Shown piece after piece: positions 43,004 through 51,900 of a stretch of DNA of 64,000 bases (the first letter of the stretch is position 1; each line of letters starts with the position of its first letter). The translations under genes were made by a program, and so were the position numbers. The stretch lies in the NCBI RefSeq assembly GCF_000023845.1, contig NC_013170.1, forward strand, positions 496,001 through 560,000, written 5' to 3'. Under the pieces are notes generated by a model, which saw only the letters and a program-made list of their open reading frames with translations, searched no databases and was not told where the DNA came from. The DNA comes from Cryptobacterium curtum DSM 15641. Its GTDB lineage: Bacteria; Actinomycetota; Coriobacteriia; Coriobacteriales; Eggerthellaceae.

Positions 43004-45961
43004 ATGATCGAAGTTAATAGTCGTCTCCATGGCTTTCGGGTGGATTCTGAAGAGGAACTTCCCGAGATTGATGGTCGCGCGTACACGATGTTTCATGAAG
43101 CGTCAGGTGCGCGTTTGTTGTATCTGAAAAACGATGATGACAACAAGGCATTTTCTATCACGTTTAAGACGCCACCGGCCGATGATACGGGTGTCTTTCA
43201 TATTCTGGAACATTCCGTGCTGTGTGGATCGGACCGATTTCCGGTAAAGGAACCGTTCGTGAATCTCTTGAAAACGTCGATGCAGACGTTTTTGAATGCG
43301 TTGACCTTTCCGGATAAAACAATGTATCCGGTGGCCAGTACAAATGAACAAGACCTGCTTAACTTGGTTGATGTGTATCTTGATGCCGTACTCAACCCGG
43401 CTATCTATCACGACAAGACTATTTTTCAGCAAGAAGGTTGGCATCTTGAGATCGATACCCCTGATGCCGCTACATCCAGTACTGTTAAGGCAGCAGACGC
43501 AAACAACAATCGCTTGAGCCTGCGGTACAACGGTGTTGTCTATAACGAGATGACTGGCGCGTTTGCTGATCCGGAAAGCGTGCTGTACCATGCGATGCTG
43601 CGGGCACTGTTTCCTGACAGTTGTTATGCCTTTGAAAGTGGTGGACATCCGCGTGCTATTCCCGATCTGACGTACGAATCGTATCTCGATACCCATGCGC
43701 GGCATTACCGCCTTGATAATGCCTACATCGTGCTCTATGGCAACCTTGACATCGATCGCATGCTTGCTTTTCTTGATGAACGTCATCTATCCCGTGCTCA
43801 GGTGCGCTCACGTACCGCACCGAATCCTGTTGGGTCGTTTGCGCCGCGTCGTGCTGTGCACGAGGTCGAATATATGGATACCGCGCCCGAGAACGCCTGT
43901 GTTGGACTGGCCTATGTGGTGGGGGATGCAAACGACTTTGAGCGAACCCTTGCGGTTGATGTACTGCTTGATGCGCTGGCAGGGGGTAACGAATCGCCCA
44001 TCAAGCGAGCCGTGCTTGATGCCGGTTTGGGTGGCGACTTTGCTGCTTATATGATGGATGCTCAAGCACGTCCTGCGGTACTCTTTACCTTGCGTAATGC
44101 CAAAGAAGGGGTGGCCGATAAACTGCGGCAGGTAGTGGAATCGGAAGTAAAACAGCTCGTATCCGAAGGTATTCCGCGCGATATTCTTGAGGCATCTCTG
44201 TCACAACTTTCATTTGCGCTGCGCGAACGCGATCGCGGTATAGCCGATGGTGTGTACCTTTCCATGAGTGCTCTTTCGGGTTGGTTATACAGTGAAGATG
44301 CTGCCACAACGTATCTGCATTACGAAGAGCCGCTTGCTCGCATGCGCGCTGGACTTACTACGGACTATTTCGAAGAGGTACTGCGTAGCCTTATTTTAAA
44401 GAGCGATCATATGACTCTTGTTGACTTGCAGGCACGTTCGCGGACGGGTCTCAGCGATATTCAAAAACGCCTTGACCAACTTGCGGAGAATTTAACCGAA
44501 GCGGATATTCATACTATCGAACAAACAGTAACGGATTTGCGTGCACGGCAGGAAGCCCCTGATACTCCTGAAGATTTAGCGACTCTGCCGCACCTTGGGG
44601 TGGCTGATATTGGCGCTGCTCCATATGAGACACCACTTGCTGTTTTGGATAACAGGCCGATCAGTTGTCTCTATCATGATTTACCGACGCGCAACATCGA
44701 CTACGTGAACTACAGTTTTAATATGGGCTGCCTTACCTGGGAAGACCTTCCGTATGCTTCATTGTTAACGTCGCTTTTTGGGAGCCTTGCAACCGCGGAA
44801 CGTTCAGCTGCTGACATAGATGTGCTGTCTCGCCAGCATTTGGGCGCCCTGCGTTTCAAGATCGATACCGATGTCGAAGCGGAAGATACCAGCAAAGTAG
44901 CATGTCGTTTTACGATTTCTGTGGCGACATTGGCCGAAGAGCGACCCTTTGCGATATCGATTCCCCGTGAAGTATGGGAGTCAACGTGCTTTGATGATGC
45001 CCAGCGCATACGCGATATTCTTATACAACGACGCATTGGTATGGAGCAATCGTTTGCAAACGAAGGACACACCCGTGCTGCTGATCGTGTTGCATCGTAT
45101 CTGTTCCCTTCAGGCGTGTTGCTTGAACAGATCTATGGCGTTGACTTCTATTTCTTTCTGAAAGATTTGATCGATCACTTTGATGAGCGCTTCGAGGATT
45201 TAATAGCGCGTCTTGATGGAGTGCGCCATCGCTTGTTTGTGCGTGAAGGATGCACGGTGAGCTTTACCGGCGACCGTGAAGAACTTGATGCGTTTTGGAA
45301 TGAAGCGGGCGATTTAGGATTGCCATGTGCACAAGCAGGGGAGCCGAATGTCCTTTTGATTCCCGCACCACAGGTGAAACGCGAAGCCTTTGTGGTGCCA
45401 TCCGATGTTTGCTTTGTGGCGAAAGGCGCCGATGTCTCTGCATTTGGAACCTATGATGGCAAGTGGGGTGTACTTGCAAATGTTCTCTCGCTTGATTACC
45501 TATGGAACGAAGTGCGTGTCAAGGGCGGCGCGTATGGCGTTGGATTCCGTCGTACACCGATGGGCTACGCGCGTTACACGTCGTTTCGCGATCCGCATGT
45601 AGACGAGACACTCAGCCGATATGATGTGGCAGGCCAATGGCTTGCTTCCTTCAGCCCAGACACAACAGAAATGGAAGGGTACATTGTGAGCACGGTTGCT
45701 TCGCATGACGCGCCAGTCAAGCCTTGGGTTATTGCCAGGCGACAGGACAGTGCCTATTTTTCCCATTACCCGGCAAACTGGCGCGAACAGTTGCGCGATC
45801 AGGTTTTGGCAACGACGCCCGAAATGCTTCGTTCATGCGCACTATCCCTGGAGGCGATTGCTGCATCGGATGCTGTTTGCGCGTTTGGCAGTAAGGCGCT
45901 TCTTGAAGGGGCGCGTGCAGGAACCTTCGATACGGTTGTTACGCTGCTTGAAAACCAGTAG
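43004..45961 (+). CDS. M16C zinc protease (PreP/Cym1-like)
   Basis: 985 residues, the size of presequence-protease-type enzymes that close two half-shells around a short peptide. The inverted zinc motif HILEH is at residues 66-70, and the third ligand is Glu182 in VVYNEMTGAF. A second pair of M16 domains fills the C-terminal half (RVKGGAYGVGF near the end helps to bind substrate). No signal peptide, so it probably degrades peptides in the cytosol. Ribosome site AAGGAGA before the ATG. Single gene. Confidence 0.94.
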   Translation: MIEVNSRLHGFRVDSEEELPEIDGRAYTMFHEASGARLLYLKNDDDNKAFSITFKTPPADDTGVFHILEHSVLCGSDRFPVKEPFVNLLKTSMQTFLNALTFPDKTMYPVASTNEQDLLNLVDVYLDAVLNPAIYHDKTIFQQEGWHLEIDTPDAATSSTVKAADANNNRLSLRYNGVVYNEMTGAFADPESVLYHAMLRALFPDSCYAFESGGHPRAIPDLTYESYLDTHARHYRLDNAYIVLYGNLDIDRMLAFLDERHLSRAQVRSRTAPNPVGSFAPRRAVHEVEYMDTAPENACVGLAYVVGDANDFERTLAVDVLLDALAGGNESPIKRAVLDAGLGGDFAAYMMDAQARPAVLFTLRNAKEGVADKLRQVVESEVKQLVSEGIPRDILEASLSQLSFALRERDRGIADGVYLSMSALSGWLYSEDAATTYLHYEEPLARMRAGLTTDYFEEVLRSLILKSDHMTLVDLQARSRTGLSDIQKRLDQLAENLTEADIHTIEQTVTDLRARQEAPDTPEDLATLPHLGVADIGAAPYETPLAVLDNRPISCLYHDLPTRNIDYVNYSFNMGCLTWEDLPYASLLTSLFGSLATAERSAADIDVLSRQHLGALRFKIDTDVEAEDTSKVACRFTISVATLAEERPFAISIPREVWESTCFDDAQRIRDILIQRRIGMEQSFANEGHTRAADRVASYLFPSGVLLEQIYGVDFYFFLKDLIDHFDERFEDLIARLDGVRHRLFVREGCTVSFTGDREELDAFWNEAGDLGLPCAQAGEPNVLLIPAPQVKREAFVVPSDVCFVAKGADVSAFGTYDGKWGVLANVLSLDYLWNEVRVKGGAYGVGFRRTPMGYARYTSFRDPHVDETLSRYDVAGQWLASFSPDTTEMEGYIVSTVASHDAPVKPWVIARRQDSAYFSHYPANWREQLRDQVLATTPEMLRSCALSLEAIAASDAVCAFGSKALLEGARAGTFDTVVTLLENQ

Positions 45962-46115
45962 TTTGTATCAGGAGCAAGGATCTATACGGGCTGAAACTTG
46001 TTCTGGTTAACCTGTCCTATCGGAATAGGATATGGCATTCAGGTTGATATAGGAAGTGAAATCCATACGAGACTGTATGGTGGTCGGTGGTGCTGGTAGC
46101 AGATAAAGGGGATGT

Positions 46116-47039
46116 ATGAAATTGTCAGATGAAACCGCGCAATACCACAAGGTTCCTAATCCTCAGACAGCAACAGATCACCCTGCCTTTAATGCTTTTG
46201 TCGAAACAATAGCCATTCTGCGTGCCCCCAATGGTTGTCCGTGGGATGTAAAGCAGACGCACGAATCTATTGCTAAGAATATGCTCGAAGAAGCCTTTGA
46301 AGCGGTGGCGGCCATTGAAGAAGCGGATCGAGATCATCTGATTGAAGAATTAGGCGATGTACTTCTACAAGTGGTACTGCAGGCTCAGATAGCCGCTGAT
46401 GCAGGTGAGTTTACGATTGATGATGTAGCACAGGCAGTGAACGAAAAAATTATTCGACGGCATCCGCATGTGTTTGGGGCCGAAGCGGCTCTCAGTGTAG
46501 CGGGAATCGATATTGCGTCGGTTAAGGACGCCGATGATGTTGCTGGGTTGTGGGATGTCGTTAAAGCGCACGAGCGAGTGCTGAAGGATGCCGCACGGGC
46601 AGAAAAGTTGCGTGCGCAAGGGATTAATGCGGATGTTCCGCGTGGTCTACTTGAAGATGTCCCCGCTGCTCAACCCGCGCTTATGCAAGCACAAGACATC
46701 TCACGAAAAGCAGTCGGTTGTGGTTTCGATTGGGAAGATGTCGAAGGCGTTTGGGATCAGGTGCGCGAGGAAATAGACGAATTCAAGGCAGCTCCATCTC
46801 GTTCGCGTGAAGCTGAAGAAGAGTTCGGCGATATTTTATTTTCTCTCGTCAATGTTGCCCGCAAAGAACATCTTGATGCCGAGACATGTCTGCGTCGTTC
46901 CTGTGATAAGTTTCGTCGTCGCTGGGCTGCTATGGAAGCGCAAGCTTACGCCATGGGGCGACGCATCGATAGTTTTTCGCCTGATGAATTGGAAGAACTC
47001 TGGCAACAGGCAAAATGCACACTATCATCAGGCGCATGA
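46116..47039 (+). CDS. mazG: MazG-family nucleoside triphosphate pyrophosphohydrolase
   Basis: 307 residues with two MazG repeats. First: APNGCPWDVKQTHESIAKNMLEEAFE with the EExxE..D metal motif continued in LIEELGDVLLQVV. Second: VREEIDEFKAAPSRSREAEEEFGDILFSLVNVARK. Hydrolyses NTPs to NMPs, cleaning nucleotide pools or lowering (p)ppGpp. About 40 residues longer than the E. coli enzyme. AAAGGGG site before the ATG. The last coding part (46918-46983) is partly duplicated downstream (see repeat). Confidence 0.94.
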   Translation: MKLSDETAQYHKVPNPQTATDHPAFNAFVETIAILRAPNGCPWDVKQTHESIAKNMLEEAFEAVAAIEEADRDHLIEELGDVLLQVVLQAQIAADAGEFTIDDVAQAVNEKIIRRHPHVFGAEAALSVAGIDIASVKDADDVAGLWDVVKAHERVLKDAARAEKLRAQGINADVPRGLLEDVPAAQPALMQAQDISRKAVGCGFDWEDVEGVWDQVREEIDEFKAAPSRSREAEEEFGDILFSLVNVARKEHLDAETCLRRSCDKFRRRWAAMEAQAYAMGRRIDSFSPDELEELWQQAKCTLSSGA

Positions 47040-47117
47040 TATACGAATGTTGTCGCTGGGCTGCTATGGAAGAGCAGATTTACACCATGGGGTGCCGCGT
47101 TGATAGTTTTTCGCCTG
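46918..47117. repeat. 66-bp segment of mazG duplicated downstream
   Basis: 46918-46983 inside mazG and 47052-47117 after its stop align without gaps over 66 bases with 9 differences (57 of 66 identical), offset 134. The second copy still encodes RWAAME..Y.MG.R.DSFSP in a frame that is not that of mazG, and most changes keep similar residues. It looks like the remnant of a second mazG-like gene end, now broken. Confidence 0.7.
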
Positions 47118-47146
47118 TCTATCAATGTTCTTCTGGAGCTTTTGGT

Positions 47147-47779
47147 TTACTGAGACTTTTCCTCATCTGGTTGTTTTCCAAGAAGTTTTGAAGTGCACTC
47201 GACATAGCATATGGACAATCTAGCTGTAATGCTTTCGGTGAACTCTATCTTCCACCCTTGTGATTCAAGATAGTGAAGATAGGTTTCTTTTGTCCATCGG
47301 TGTTCAAAACCTATTCCGACCATCTTAAGAATAGATGTCCAGAGTGCACCAATCTTGGCGTGGTTGACGAAGTTTGGAGCAATCAATAATCCGTCATTCT
47401 TCAAGACGCGTCTGATTTCTTGTAAAGCCTTGTCGGGCTTCTTCATGATATGAAGTGCGTTGGCAATGATAACGACATCGAAAGCACGGGCTGCATAAGG
47501 AAGATGGGTTGCGTCTGCAACTTCAAAGATAAGGTTTTCTGGATGTGTACCTTTTTGTGCTTCTTTGATCATGCTAGCAGAATAGTCTGTAGCGGTAACG
47601 GTTTTTGCCGCAGAAGCAATATGTTTTGCCAGAAGTCCCGGTCCTGTCGCAATCTCAAGAACTGTTTTGTCTACTACGACGTGCGAGATGTGGTCATACA
47701 TCCACTGGTATGCCTTTTTATCAGGGATCATAGCGCGCTGGTAGAAAGGGGCATACCAGTCCCAAATGGTCTTTTTCAT
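47147..47779 (-). CDS. Class I SAM-dependent methyltransferase
   Basis: About 210 residues. Motif I is TVLEIATGPGLLAKHIA, then VTATDYSASMI, VADATHLPYAARAFDVVIIANALHIM and RRVLKNDGLLIAPNF; this is the UbiE/Methyltransf_11 type. The substrate is unknown. Codons are more A/T-ending than in neighbours (many Lys, Ile), and it lies between a broken mazG copy and a tRNA gene, a place where transferred genes often sit. The start is the ATG at 47779 with GGAGAG 10 bases before; the frame is open to 47827. Confidence 0.85.
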   Translation of the reverse strand: MKKTIWDWYAPFYQRAMIPDKKAYQWMYDHISHVVVDKTVLEIATGPGLLAKHIASAAKTVTATDYSASMIKEAQKGTHPENLIFEVADATHLPYAARAFDVVIIANALHIMKKPDKALQEIRRVLKNDGLLIAPNFVNHAKIGALWTSILKMVGIGFEHRWTKETYLHYLESQGWKIEFTESITARLSICYVECTSKLLGKQPDEEKSQ

Positions 47780-47896
47780 GATAATAGACTCTCCATTCAG
47801 ATACAGTAAGGGGTAAAAGGAAGACATTTTCTTTGGCGTGTAGAGAGGTTAAAAGACTAAACGAAAGGGCCTAGACGAATCTAGACCCTGAAAATT

Positions 47897-47972
47897 TGGT
47901 GGAGCATAGGGGGATCGAACCCCTGACCTCATGGCTGCCAGCCATGCGCTCTCCCAGCTGAGCTAATGCCCC
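47897..47972 (-). tRNA. tRNA-Ala (GGC anticodon)
   Basis: 76 bases with the CCA end encoded. Acceptor GGGGCAT pairs with ATGCTCC and includes the G3-U70 pair that marks alanine tRNAs. D arm AGCTCAGCTGGGAGAGC, anticodon stem CATGG/CCATG with loop CTGGCAG (anticodon GGC), T arm GGGTTCGATCC. All stems close. Confidence 0.97.
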
Positions 47973-48069
47973 ATAAAGCGTTGAATATCTTAGCAGACAT
48001 CACAAGAGGGTCAAGCAATAATTCTGGTAAAGTGAAGTACCAGATGCGCACCAAGGAGAGGAACTCGTT

Positions 48070-48630
48070 ATGCCTAAAGCTCTGCGAATTGCGTTACCTA
48101 TCGTGCTTCTTGCGTCGGTCTATTGTGCCTTTGCGGCATCAATGCAACCCGATTCAGGTGATGCAGCCGATGCTGTCATGAATATATGGTTTGCGTCGAT
48201 GATTATTATTGGCATGGCGAATGTTGTTAACGCTTGCCTTGATCGTGGTGAAGGCAGTCCGCGACGGCTTGCATTCTGGGATATGCTGCTCAAACTATGC
48301 CTTATTCCGTTCTATCTTTTTGTGTTTGTGGGCGGTCTGCTTCTGTCCTTTGTGCTGGCGATAATACCTGGTTTCATTTTTGTGACGCCTATTTTGGCAG
48401 CTATGCTCGCCGTCATTGATTATGTGCTGCTGTTACTTACTTCTTCGTATGGTTTTGCTTCGGTTGTGCGTGCGCAGAAGCAAGGACTTATTACTAAAGG
48501 AACAGCAGTAGTGCTTGGCATACTGCATGTATTCTTTGTTGCTGATGTTGTGGCGGCAATTGTGCTGTACGCAATGATACGCAATGCAGAAAAACCGGTA
48601 CTTACTGCCGGAAGTCCGTCAGAGTCATAA
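48070..48630 (+). CDS. Hypothetical membrane protein
   Basis: 186 residues, five or so hydrophobic helices (about 6-24, 36-55, 72-98, 100-128, 146-168). GGAGAGG site before the ATG. A conserved-looking short loop LDRGEGSPRRLAFWDMLLKL lies between helices 2 and 3. Not recognised; no catalytic motif. Divergent from the tRNA. The cobalamin operon begins about 140 bases later. Confidence 0.7.
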   Translation: MPKALRIALPIVLLASVYCAFAASMQPDSGDAADAVMNIWFASMIIIGMANVVNACLDRGEGSPRRLAFWDMLLKLCLIPFYLFVFVGGLLLSFVLAIIPGFIFVTPILAAMLAVIDYVLLLLTSSYGFASVVRAQKQGLITKGTAVVLGILHVFFVADVVAAIVLYAMIRNAEKPVLTAGSPSES

Positions 48631-48768
48631 ACCCCTCAAGAAGCTTTTCGAAAAACTGATACCCACGTAAAACGGTATTTGTAACACGTTGGCCGACGTT
48701 GAAGCTCTGGGCGTATAACGCATTGGCGTACGAGTTATCTTGTGCCCGAGAAGTCTAACTGTCTGGTC

Positions 48769-48777
48769 TGGTACAAT
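48769..48777 (+). promoter_or_regulatory. Extended -10 promoter before the cobalamin riboswitch
   Basis: TGGTACAAT fits an extended -10, with no clear -35. It would start the transcript near 48784, just before the riboswitch fold. Confidence 0.5.
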
Positions 48778-48809
48778 CGCGAATAATATATTGGCTTGGT
48801 GGAGATGCC

Positions 48810-48935
48810 TCGATAGGCGTAGGTACGTTAAAGCGTGCTTGGGGAAATGCGGGTGAAAATCCCGCGCTATGCCAGTAACCGTAAACCTTCTTCGGCATTA
48901 CTGCGTCTGAAGGAAAAGTCGGAATGCCCGCCACC
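48810..48935 (+). ncRNA. Cobalamin (B12) riboswitch
   Basis: The core follows the cobalamin-aptamer consensus: GGGGAAATGCGGGTGAAAATCCCGCGCT resembles GGAA..GGTGAAA.TCCG.GCT (split: GGGGAAATGC, GGGTGAAAATCCCGC), then GCCAGTAACCGTA for the B12-box strand, a variable helix with the CTTCTTCGG loop, and the 3' part AAGTCGGAATGCCCGCC. It lies in the leader of the exoprotein-ECF operon, so corrinoid should control that operon. Confidence 0.9.
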
Positions 48936-48965
48936 GCTTTCGAGCCCTGGAAGTGAGGTTCCGAC
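48918..48965 (+). promoter_or_regulatory. Possible riboswitch expression platform enclosing the ribosome site
   Basis: GTCGGAA (48918-48924), the last conserved strand of the aptamer, is an exact complement of TTCCGAC (48959-48965), which sits two bases before the ATG at 48967. Pairing would close a stem around the GGAAGTGAGG ribosome site. This suggests control of translation start by the fold. Which state has ligand bound cannot be told from sequence. Confidence 0.55.
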
Positions 48966-48966
48966 C

Positions 48967-51900
48967 ATGTTCGGACATCGTTCTCTATGCTTTAATGCAA
49001 CGCGTTCGTCATACGAGTATGTCTCTGCAGCTGACACAGCGAATGCATCAGATGCTTCAACATCTATTGCGCCATTACCTTCTGCCATGTTGCGCGTCCT
49101 ATTAGCCATTGTGCTTGCGGTATCGCTGTGTCCACTTCCCACGACAGCTTACGCGCTTGATGAGGAATCTTCTGCCCAAGCGACACCTTTATCTGCTTCA
49201 TCTGCTGAAAACGCACCTAGCTCGGTATCGTCGACTGCGACAGATTTGGAATCATCTGCGACGGAATCGTCCGAAACATCTGCAGTTTTTGCTGATCGTG
49301 CGGCAGTTTCAAACGACGATGATGACGACTACTGGTCTGGCGATGACGATGACTGGCCTGGAGACGACGATGACGATGATACTGACGACAATACCGGTAG
49401 CAGTTCATCAACTGGCTCAGATTCGAGTGGCACTTCCGACAACACGAGCACTACAGAAAGCGATGCCTATCTTGATTCGGTCGTTGCCAAGCTGACCGGC
49501 GAAGGATTCTCTGGTTGGATACCAAAGCTTACGTACGAAAGTGATACCAATATCAATCAGGTGCTTATTAATCACCTGAAGGATCTTGGGGTAGATACAA
49601 CGGGTCTTACCGTTACGGTAAGCGAGGTGACATTTGCAAACACCAACCCGAATGCACAGGTTGGCATCTCGACGAATGAAACCGATAACGGCGCTATTAC
49701 CTACTATAAGGGTGATCCCGATAAGGTTGGGTCATGGGCCACGCCTTCGCTCCAGCGGGTCAACAAAATTGTCTTTAAGCTATCGCATGACGGTAAAACA
49801 AAGGAATATAGCCCCGCGCGCACGTTTGCTGTTCCATGGAATACTGATGCAGCAAAGACTTTGTTGGAATCAAAAGCCCAGGTACTTTCTCTGTCTTTTG
49901 CCGCTGGTGATACTGCTTTATCGGTTACAAAAGATTTCCCGCTTCCATCAAAAATACCTGGTGTCAACTGGTCGACTATTTCCTGGTCGTCTTCATCAAC
50001 AGCCATTACCGTGAAACCTCCTTTGTATAAACTGGGCGATGGGAGCGCGGTAGTAACGCGACCTAACCAAGATGAGCAAGTTGTTCTTGAGGCTACTATT
50101 TCTGGACTCGCTAACTTTGGCATGCCTGAAGGAGCATCCGTCACCCGTTCGTTTACGGTTTCTGTAGCGGGTGATTCAAGTGCTATTGAAGCGGAGCAAC
50201 AGGCACTTCAACAGAAAGTGGATGCTGCATTTACGACGGGAGCACTGAAGTACAGCGACAGCACAGCCGCTCTTAATCCAGAGAGCATAACTGACGATAT
50301 GCAGCTGCCTCGTCCACGTACGCTTAAAGTCGATGGTAAACAGTATTCCATTGCCTATCAAGCCTCAAATGATGCGCTTACTATCAATGGGTATCGGGCA
50401 AATGTGTTGCGCCCCGAGCCAGGTACGCCTGCTCGCAGTGTTGATATAACCCTGACCGTTACCAGCAAGAAGAACCCCGCCATTTCTGCCAGCAAGAAGC
50501 TGCAGTTAACAATTGAGCCAATCGATCAAGCCGATGTGCAGGCAGAACTTAACTTAATGGCGCAGGCGAAGGCCGCCTATGGTAACGCATTGGCTGCCGG
50601 AAAGGATGCGGCAGCACTCACCGGTAACCTCCATCCCTTCCAAAAGGCCTATATCGCTCAGGATGGATCGCTTACCTGGGCATATACAGCCGCAGATGCT
50701 CGTAGTGCCGTCCAGGGTATTGTGCCGGTTGAACTGCCGGGTTATGACAGTATGGGGTCATCAGATCAGGCACGCCTGTTTGCCTCGAGCTCTCCAGCGA
50801 CGATTGCTAACGAAACACTGCGTCTGACACGTCCTGACTACGATACTGAAGTCACTGTTTCGTCGGTACTTTCAAGTGAAAAGTATGCGCGGTATGCCCT
50901 GCGCTATCCCGATAATGCTGATTTCAAAGCACTTGCGTCCCAGCCAGTATCAGCGAAATTTACGGTTTTTGGTACAAAAGGCCATGTCCTTCACCTTGAT
51001 GTTTCGTGTTCCATCATCGGGGTTGACTCCTTTGGTGCCGATCAGCAATGGGTATCAGAGACACCACTTACGGTAGAGCAAGGAACTACTGCCGCACAGG
51101 TGACCGAGCAACTACTCAGCGCTGCGGGTCTTCTTCATGAATCACAGGGCGCAGGAGACACCGGGGCAGGAAGCGACTACTACCTTTCCAGTATTACATC
51201 GCCTTTAACAGGTCATTCGCTTTCCTGGGACCAAGCAACAGGGAAGTACTGGCAGTTATTTGTGAATGGTTTGCCGTCTCAGGTAGGTGCTGGTGCGGTA
51301 GTACTTCATGCTGGTGACTGCATTACGTGGTACTACTCTGCGTATGGGCAATCACTGAATGATGAAGCGCATCTGCAGGTATCTTGCAGCGTGATCGGTC
51401 CTAATGCAACAGGACAGCAAGTTTTCTGGGTGCCACTTTCTACGGTTTCACTTCCTTCGGGCGCGACAGCTGCTGACGCGAGCGAGATGATGCTCACACA
51501 GGCGGGACTCGTCCATGAATCACAAGGCACAGGTCCAAGCTATTACCTTGCCAAAATTGTTTCACCTTTTACCGGTGAAGCGCTTTCATGGAACCAGGAA
51601 ACCGGACAATTTTGGCAGCTGTTTATTAACGGCACATCAGCCTCAAGCGGGGCAGGTTCCATTGCGCTTGCAGCAGGCGATAAGATCGAATGGATTTATT
51701 CGTCTGCCGATGAAACAATACCTGATCCACATGGATCAATCGGTACTGTTGCTGTTGATCCCAATGCTCAGGGAGATCCAACACTTTCATCTGATTGGCC
51801 GACCTTTGCTGCGCACGGGCCAAGCATGTCGGGCGCGGATACGCCAACGCCCGACCAAAGTGCTCATGCCATCTGGACTGCTCACCTCAAAGATGCAAAT

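Larger units (their letters stand above)
48631..48966 (+). other. Gap and leader of the cobalamin operon
   Basis: 336 bases between the membrane protein and the giant exoprotein. The first 130 bases are featureless apart from small A+T-rich runs. Then come the extended -10, the cobalamin riboswitch and the ribosome site, listed separately. Confidence 0.7.

Noticed and set aside
48835-48966. Start of the giant protein at 48835
   Set aside because: It lies in the riboswitch fold. The ATG at 48967 has a ribosome site and is directly after the aptamer.
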